From NCBI RefSeq assembly GCF_042433515.1, contig NZ_JBHLVH010000011.1, positions 1-64,000 on the forward strand: a stretch of DNA of 64,000 nt. The letters run 5' to 3'. Positions 58,953-64,000 of this stretch are shown here, piece by piece. The stretch is from Kytococcus schroeteri (GTDB lineage Bacteria > Actinomycetota > Actinomycetes > Actinomycetales > Dermatophilaceae). Position 1 is the first letter of the stretch. Every line of letters begins with the position of its first letter. The notes under the pieces were generated by a model. It searched no databases and was not told the origin of the DNA. It saw only the letters and a program-made list of their open reading frames with translations. A program made the translations under genes and the position numbers.

Positions 58953-59634
58953 CCCACAGATCGACCTCGACCTGGTGGCCCGTTACCTGGTGACGGGTGA
59001 ACGGGTCGTCATCGCGGTCCGGCGCCACTGGGTGACCGTCGTGGAACCCGTCGGCTCCGCCGTGGCCGGCCTGGTCCTGGTGCTGTGGGTGGGCAGCACC
59101 GCCCCGCAGGACCTCGTGGTGGTGGCTGACTTCCTGTGGTGGGTGTGGTTCGCCGTGCTCGGCCGCGCCCTGTTCCTGCTCTGGGAGTGGCGCCGCACCT
59201 GGTTCGTGGGCACCGACCGGCGCCTGCTGCTCACCTACGGCGTGGTGGTGCGCCGCGTGGCGATGATGCCGCTGTCCAAGGTGACGGACATGAACTACGG
59301 CCGCACGCTGCTGGGGCGCCTGCTGGGCTACGGCACGTTCACGATGGAGTCCGCCGGCCAGAACCAGGCCCTGTCGGAGATCGAGTACGTGCCGAGACCC
59401 GACCACCACTACCGGGCGCTGGTGGCCCAGATCTTCGGCGGAGAGCAGGGCGAGGGCGACCCCCTCATGCAGGACGAGGTCGACGACGACGCCCCGCAGT
59501 GGGACGACGAGCTGCCGGACACCGGGGAACCCGACGAGGCGTGGGACGACCCGGAGCGCGCGGACGGAGACGACGCCCTCGACGCCTGGGACGAGCTCTG
59601 GGACGAGGACCCCCGCGACCGCCGCAGGACCTAG
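58942..59634 (+). CDS. PH-domain (bPH2) membrane protein
   Basis: 230 residues: helix pair VGSAVAGLVLVLWVGS and FLWWVWFAVLGRALFLLW, then a bacterial PH domain (RRTWFVGTDRRLLLTYGVVVRRVAMMPLSKVTDMNY ... GYGTFTMESAGQNQALSEI). The last ~60 residues are very acidic and disordered (DDDAPQWDDELP). YdbS/YdbT-like; role unknown. Confidence 0.88.
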   Translation: MGTDPQIDLDLVARYLVTGERVVIAVRRHWVTVVEPVGSAVAGLVLVLWVGSTAPQDLVVVADFLWWVWFAVLGRALFLLWEWRRTWFVGTDRRLLLTYGVVVRRVAMMPLSKVTDMNYGRTLLGRLLGYGTFTMESAGQNQALSEIEYVPRPDHHYRALVAQIFGGEQGEGDPLMQDEVDDDAPQWDDELPDTGEPDEAWDDPERADGDDALDAWDELWDEDPRDRRRT

Positions 59635-59691
59635 ACTCACGGCCCGGGTCCCGCACCCACCCCGCCGTCACCGCCGTCCCGAGGAGCACCC

Positions 59692-60270
59692 GTGGCCGTC
59701 CGCCCCATCACCGTCATCGGACACAAGGCCCTGCACCAGCCCACCAAGAAGGTGCAGGAGGTGACCGACGAGATCCGCACCCTGGTGGACGACATGTTCG
59801 ACACCATGGAGGCCGCCGAGGGCGTGGGTCTGGCTGCCAACCAGGTGGGTGTGCGCTGGCGCATCTTCGTCTTCGACTGCAGCCACGACCCCGAGGCCGG
59901 CGCCGACGCCCGCGGCGTGGTGATCAACCCGGTGCTCGAGAAGCACCACGTCTCCCCGCTGGCCGCCGACCCCGACGAGGACCACGAGGGCTGCCTCTCG
60001 GTGCCCGGCGAGAGCTTCCCGACCGCCCGTTCGGACTGGGCGCGCGTCACCGGCACGGACCTCGACGGCAACGAGGTCGTGGTGGAGGGGACCGGCCTGC
60101 TCGGCCGCTGCCTGCAGCACGAGACCGACCACCTGGACGGGCACCTCTACGTGGAGCGCCTCTCGCCGGAGGACAAGCGCCGGGCCCGCGAGGCCGTCAA
60201 GGGCCGCGGGTGGGAGGCCCGCGGCATCACCAAGTGGGACCCCACCACCCAGACGGCCGAGAAGGTCTGA
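59692..60270 (+). CDS. def: Peptide deformylase
   Basis: 192 residues with the three motifs: GVGLAANQVG, EGCLSVPGE and CLQHETDHLDG (HExDH). Removes the N-terminal formyl group using Fe2+. GTG start. The stretch ADPDEDHEG is an insertion before motif 2. Confidence 0.96.
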   Translation: MAVRPITVIGHKALHQPTKKVQEVTDEIRTLVDDMFDTMEAAEGVGLAANQVGVRWRIFVFDCSHDPEAGADARGVVINPVLEKHHVSPLAADPDEDHEGCLSVPGESFPTARSDWARVTGTDLDGNEVVVEGTGLLGRCLQHETDHLDGHLYVERLSPEDKRRAREAVKGRGWEARGITKWDPTTQTAEKV

Positions 60271-60292
60271 CAGGCATCGACCCCGGGGCCGC

Positions 60293-62200
60293 TCAGAGCC
60301 CCTGGACCTCCCACTGCAGCTGGTCGGCCCGGGCCTGGCTCACCTGCGCACCGGCGAGGTCGCCTGCCGCCTTCTGTGCCCGCGCCAGCATGCGCCAGGC
60401 CGAGAACAGCTCGGGATTGCGGTGCACGTGCTCCCGAGCCCCCAGGACGGCCAGGTCCGGCCGCCCCAGGGCCAGCAGCGCGCCCTGCTGGGCGGTGCGC
60501 GACGCGTGGTCGTCCGGCCCCATCGCCAGCGCCCGCAGGGCGAGCGCCAGCCCGGTGTCGGCGTCCCCGGTCTGCACGGCCGCCATCGACTGCCACACGA
60601 GGCACCGCTGGTCGGGCCCGATGCCGGGGCACCGGCGGGTGAGGGCCTCGTACTGCGGCCGGGACGAGGCACCGAAGTCGGGATTCCACGGCGTGCGACC
60701 GGCCGCCAGCGCCGTGGCCCGGCCCGCCAGCAGCACCTCCGGGTTGGGGTCCCACGGCGCGGCCCGGTGGGTGCGCTCCAGCCCCGCGGCGGCACCGGCC
60801 GGCCCGGCGGCCACGGTGCTGCCGGCGTGGCGGTGGGCGTCCCACACCATCAGGCTGCCCACGAGCGAGACGGCCGCGGCCACCGACACCGCGGCGGCCG
60901 CCCCGCGCCGCAGCCGCCCGGCCCGGGCGCGCTCCGCCGCGGACCACCGCCGGGGCACGCGCACCAGCGGCTCGTCGTCCCGGCACGCGGCGGCGAGCCC
61001 CCCGCCCACCAGGGCGGCCCCGGGCACCACGAAGACCGGCTCGGTGTACGCGAACATCAGCGCCACGCAGAACCCCACGCCCACCACCAGCGCCGCCGGC
61101 GACCACGCGCTGCGCGGCCCCTCCCCCGGACCCGTGGTCCGCACCGCGCGCCAGAGCACCTGGCCGCACGCCACCGCCAGCGCAGTGACCGCGAGCAGCC
61201 CGACCACGCCGAGGGTGGAGGCGGTCTGGAGCACCACGTTGTGCACGGCGTCGAGCGTGACGCCGGGCCCGGCCTCGGCCTGCCAGGCCGGACCGTAGCC
61301 ATCGGCCACGGAGGCCACCCAGCGCGACGGCCCCACCCCCTCGGGGTGCTCGAGCACCAGCCGGGCCGTCCGGCGCCACATCATGAGCCGCACGGTGATG
61401 TTGGTACCGGCCCCCTCCTGCTCCAGGAAGATGCGGTCGCGCGTGATGGGCAGTGCCAGCACGGCCACGACCCCGGCCACGATGACCCCGGCAGGGGCGA
61501 CGACGCGGCGCACCCCCTCCGTGCGTGCCACGAGCACCAGCGAGAGGGCCGCGCCCACGAACAGCCCGAGCAGCGCCCCGCGCGAGGCGCCGAGCACCAG
61601 CAGGGCCCCACCGGCCACCGCGCCCGCCAGCGCCACGCGGGAGCGCTCACGCCACGTGACCCACCCCAGCCAGGCGGCCAGCATGAGACCCCAGAAGCCC
61701 ACCGTGGAGGCGTTGCCCAGGGCGGTGACGACGCGGCCGGCACTCCCGCCCGTCGCATCGCGCACCCCCATCCACACCAGCACCCAGCCCGATGCGGTGG
61801 CGGTCCAGACCGCCCACCGGCGCCCCGCCTGGTGCGCGAACAGCAGCGCCCCCGCCGGCAGGGCCGCCAGGTACGCCCCGATCATCACCAGTCCCTCGTT
61901 GCGCGGGTAGCGCCCCACCACCGAGAGCCACGAGTTGGTGGAGAGCCAGGTGGCCAGCACCGCAGCCAGGCCCACCGCCCCCATCGCCCACCACACCGGA
62001 CGCGGCAGCCGCGGGTCCTCCCGCTCCACCCACCAGAGCCCGGCGGTGCAGGTCATGACGGCGGCGATGACCACCCGACGGACCGGCTCACGGACGTCCA
62101 GGGCACCGGGGGTGGAGACCAGCGGCAGCACGCCCAGGAGCAGCACGACGGCCGCCAGGCGCAGGACGGTGGCGAGGGTCTCGCGACGCACGGGGTTCAT
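60293..62200 (-). CDS. O-antigen ligase-like (Wzy_C) membrane protein
   Basis: 635 residues: ~10-12 membrane helices in the first 420 residues, with the central Wzy_C-type RNEGLVMIGAYLAAL and HNVVLQTASTLGVVGLLAV (conserved H-N-x-x-L). The C-terminal ~170 residues are soluble and TPR-like (GRPDLAVLGAREHVHRNPEL, ALALRALAMGPDDHASR). Probably polymerises or transfers a cell-surface polysaccharide. No other glycan genes are nearby except the LCP gene at 63403. Confidence 0.85.
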   Translation of the reverse strand: MNPVRRETLATVLRLAAVVLLLGVLPLVSTPGALDVREPVRRVVIAAVMTCTAGLWWVEREDPRLPRPVWWAMGAVGLAAVLATWLSTNSWLSVVGRYPRNEGLVMIGAYLAALPAGALLFAHQAGRRWAVWTATASGWVLVWMGVRDATGGSAGRVVTALGNASTVGFWGLMLAAWLGWVTWRERSRVALAGAVAGGALLVLGASRGALLGLFVGAALSLVLVARTEGVRRVVAPAGVIVAGVVAVLALPITRDRIFLEQEGAGTNITVRLMMWRRTARLVLEHPEGVGPSRWVASVADGYGPAWQAEAGPGVTLDAVHNVVLQTASTLGVVGLLAVTALAVACGQVLWRAVRTTGPGEGPRSAWSPAALVVGVGFCVALMFAYTEPVFVVPGAALVGGGLAAACRDDEPLVRVPRRWSAAERARAGRLRRGAAAAVSVAAAVSLVGSLMVWDAHRHAGSTVAAGPAGAAAGLERTHRAAPWDPNPEVLLAGRATALAAGRTPWNPDFGASSRPQYEALTRRCPGIGPDQRCLVWQSMAAVQTGDADTGLALALRALAMGPDDHASRTAQQGALLALGRPDLAVLGAREHVHRNPELFSAWRMLARAQKAAGDLAGAQVSQARADQLQWEVQGL

Positions 62201-62305
62201 CGGGCTCCATGTCGGTGGGCTGGTGGCGCCGTCAGGCTAGCCAGCGCGGGCCCCGGGTCCCGCATCCTGACGGGCCGTTGTGACGGTCCTGACAGACTGC
62301 GGGCC

Positions 62306-62776
62306 ATGTGGTGGCTGCTGCTCGGGACCCTGGGCTTCGGGGCGCTCTCGGCGCTCGTCCCGGGCGTCCCCATCGAGCTGTGGCTGGGCGGGGTGGGAGC
62401 CCTCACCGACCGGGTGGGCGTGTGGACCGTCGCCTTCGCCGCCGCGCTCGGACACGCCCTCGGCAAGGTGCCCTGGTACGCCCTGGGGCGGTGGAGCGTC
62501 GGGTGGCCGTGGATGCGCCGCCAGCTGGAGAAGCCCGCCGTCGGGGAGCGCTACGACCGGCTCGTGGACTGGATGCAGCGCCACCCGGGCTGGGGGCAGG
62601 CCACGATGTTCCTCTCCAGCCTCGTGGGGGTGCCCCCCTTGGCGGTGTTCGTGGTGGTGGCCGGGCAGTTGCGCATGTCCCTCGTGGCCTGCGTGGTCTC
62701 GATGACGGTGGGCCGCACACTGCGCTTCGCCGCCCTCCTGGGCGCCTTCACCTGGGCCCTCGACCTCGTGCGATGA
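62306..62776 (+). CDS. Small DedA/VTT-like membrane protein
   Basis: 156 residues with four or five hydrophobic segments (WWLLLGTLGFGALSALVPGVP, GVWTVAFAAALGHALGKV, QATMFLSSLVGVPPLAVFVVVAG, CVVSMTVGRTLRFAALLGAF). The G-x-x-x-G-K and P-P-L-A patterns recall the SNARE-associated (VTT/DedA) family. Exact family uncertain. Confidence 0.7.
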   Translation: MWWLLLGTLGFGALSALVPGVPIELWLGGVGALTDRVGVWTVAFAAALGHALGKVPWYALGRWSVGWPWMRRQLEKPAVGERYDRLVDWMQRHPGWGQATMFLSSLVGVPPLAVFVVVAGQLRMSLVACVVSMTVGRTLRFAALLGAFTWALDLVR

Positions 62777-62868
62777 GGCCCCGCAGGTCGCCGATTGGCA
62801 TCGGCGCCGGATGTGCCCTATAGTTTCTCCTCGTCCCGATGAGCCACTCCGGTGGATCACCGAGATGG

Positions 62869-62941
62869 GCGCCTGTAGCTCAACGGATAGAGCATCTGAC
62901 TACGGATCAGAAGGTTTGGGGTTCGAATCCCTACAGGCGCG
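62869..62941 (+). tRNA. tRNA-Arg (ACG)
   Basis: Acceptor GCGCCTG/CAGGCGC, anticodon stem CTGA/TCAG with loop CTACGGA (ACG), T arm TGGGGTTCGAATCCCTA. CCA not encoded. Confidence 0.95.
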
Positions 62942-62960
62942 CACTGTGTTGAGACAGTCC

Positions 62961-63000
62961 TCGAAGGCCCCGGCCGCGGAAACGCGGTCGGGGCCTTCGA
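62961..63000 (+). terminator. Terminator of tRNA-Arg
   Basis: 18-bp stem with one wobble (62961-62978 with 62983-63000) and a GAAA tetraloop. Confidence 0.88.
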
Positions 63001-63075
63001 CGTGCAGGCCCTGGCCGACGGACGACCGGCCGCAGCACCCGAGGGCCCCGCTCCCCTGGCAGCCCCACCACACGC

Positions 63076-63110
63076 CGAGAGCCCGGAACCTCAACGGTTC
63101 CGGGCTCTCG
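63076..63110 (-). terminator. Terminator of tRNA-Ser (GCT)
   Basis: CGAGAGCCCGGAACC pairs with GGTTCCGGGCTCTCG around TCAAC; it lies just past the 3' end of the leftward tRNA-Ser. Confidence 0.85.
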
Positions 63111-63118
63111 CGAGTCGG

Positions 63119-63210
63119 CGGAGACGGAGGGATTTGAACCCTCGATGGAGCTATAAACCCCAAACCCGCTTAGCAGGCGGGCGCCATAGACCAGACTAGG
63201 CGACGTCTCC
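63119..63210 (-). tRNA. tRNA-Ser (GCT)
   Basis: Acceptor GGAGACG/CGTCTCC, anticodon stem CCCGC/GCGGG with loop CTGCTAA (GCT), a long variable arm, T arm GAGGGTTCAAATCCCTC. CCA not encoded. Confidence 0.94.
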
Positions 63211-63402
63211 TCGCATCAGGATGCGAGGAGTCAGGGTACCTGCTCCCCCGGCAGGACCGAAATCAGGTCGGCGCGCCCCACTGCGGCGGCCCCTGCAGGC
63301 ACGCTCCCGGCAGTACGCTATGGGGCACCGGCCGGGGGTGCGGCCGGTGCTGATCGTCCGTGGATCCCCCCGGCACGGACGCGCCACCACCAGAGGAGCA
63401 GC

Positions 63403-64000
63403 GTGAGCACTTCTGCCGACCACGAGCCGCCCGCGGGCGGCTCGTCCCGTACCGGTTGGGTCCCGTCCCGGACCCGCCGGCCTCCGTCCCTCCGCCGCTC
63501 GCTGGGCCTCACGGCGCTCTCCGGCGTGGTCCCGGGCCTCGGCCTGGTGTTCACACCGGCCTGGCGCCTGGGCGCCCTCGCCGTGGGCCTCTGCCTCCTG
63601 CTGCTCCTGGGGCTGGTGGTCAAGCTCGTGAGCGGCGGCCTCGTGGGCACGGCCCTCGACGTGGCCACCTCCGGCACCCAGCTGCTGCTGCTCGCCGGCG
63701 GCGTGCTCCTGGCCGCCCTGGCCTGGATCGTCCTCATCGCGATCACTGCGCGCGTCACGCGCCCCCGCGGCCTGGACACCCGCGGCTCCCTTGCGCTCAC
63801 CGGCGTGGCCCTGCTCATGAGCGGCCTCGTCCTGGCGCCGGCCGTCCAGACCCTCAACCTCGTGGCAGCGCACCGCCAGGCCGTGAGCACCGTCTTCGCC
63901 GGCGGCAGCGCACCGGCCTCCGGGGGTCCGGCCGTGCACGAGGACGACCCGTGGAAGGACTTCGACCGGGTCAACCTGCTGCTCCTGGGCTCCGACGCCG
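63403..64000 (+). CDS. LytR-CpsA-Psr (LCP) family protein, 3' truncated by window edge
   Basis: GTG 63403 follows GAGGAG. The visible 199 codons have a basic Pro/Arg-rich head, four membrane helices (LTALSGVVPGLGLVFTPAW, GALAVGLCLLLLLGLVVKLV, QLLLLAGGVLLAALAWIVLIAI, LALTGVALLMSGLVLAPAV) and then FDRVNLLLLGSDA, which is exactly how the LCP catalytic domain begins. LCP enzymes attach wall polymers to peptidoglycan. The frame is open to the edge with no stop. Confidence 0.82.
   Translation, partial: MSTSADHEPPAGGSSRTGWVPSRTRRPPSLRRSLGLTALSGVVPGLGLVFTPAWRLGALAVGLCLLLLLGLVVKLVSGGLVGTALDVATSGTQLLLLAGGVLLAALAWIVLIAITARVTRPRGLDTRGSLALTGVALLMSGLVLAPAVQTLNLVAAHRQAVSTVFAGGSAPASGGPAVHEDDPWKDFDRVNLLLLGSDA

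Noticed and set aside
62811..63199. Short frames overlapping the tRNA-Arg and tRNA-Ser genes
   Set aside because: They run through tRNA and terminator sequence.

Overview
The window is high-GC DNA with very dense, often 4-bp-overlapping genes and many GTG starts. Gene content (Rv3654c-like TadE/DUF4244 pilus locus, ImmA/IrrE, actinobacterial holin, GlxR-type Crp, PIG-L deacetylase, LCP protein) points to an Actinomycetota, probably Micrococcales; I cannot name the genus. The order topA - helicase - tad locus - nth/crp - MBL/NUDIX/RidA - ponA - metallophosphoesterase resembles the Rv3646c-Rv3683 stretch of Mycobacterium tuberculosis as I remember it, so most of the first two thirds is conserved chromosomal backbone.

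Layout. 1-5 kb: a 5'-truncated Cys/Met PLP enzyme, a TipA-like MerR regulator, a striking six-box dyad repeat (1997-2096), and topA. 5-13.5 kb: an accessory strip with a Fic-gene remnant, a secreted metzincin plus lipoprotein, a methyltransferase, a secreted protein/lipoprotein pair, an orphan antitoxin, a PIG-L deacetylase, TetR with a GAP transporter, and Lrp with a frameshifted LysE exporter. 13.5-18.5 kb: DUF3137/LemA pair, a MrfA-like helicase, and a LapA-like protein. 18.5-35 kb: the tad (Flp pilus) operon, whose ATPase gene tadA is split by a ~10.97-kb mobile element (21781-32750).

The element carries a three-protein transposition module like that of Tn554: two tyrosine recombinases and a small coiled-coil DUF6262/TnpC-like protein, in one overlapping operon. 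Upstream of these are an Xre-ImmA/IrrE gene and an unknown gene. The cargo is a secreted chymotrypsin-like protease, a QueC-like PP-loop ATPase and a leaderless lipoprotein. Its ends share the inverted repeat TTATCTAGGG, and removing it restores the tadA frame. This is the most interesting feature of the window.

35-47.5 kb: holin-like protein, CoA-pyrophosphatase/nth, crp, MBL-NUDIX-RidA-DUF4177 operon, class A PBP, YqeY, metallophosphoesterase, SDR, aspartate kinase, and YceI under a promoter with paired operators. 47.5-51.2 kb: VOC protein and a cobalamin-riboswitch-controlled BtuCDF importer. 51.2-64 kb: tRNA-Pro, recR-dnaX-ffs-tRNA-Ser, LytR_C proteins with a HerA/DUF853 remnant between them, SRPBCC protein, tRNA-Ser, tRNA deaminase, upp, PH-domain protein, def, O-antigen-ligase-like protein, small membrane protein, tRNA-Arg, tRNA-Ser and the start of an LCP-family gene cut by the window edge.
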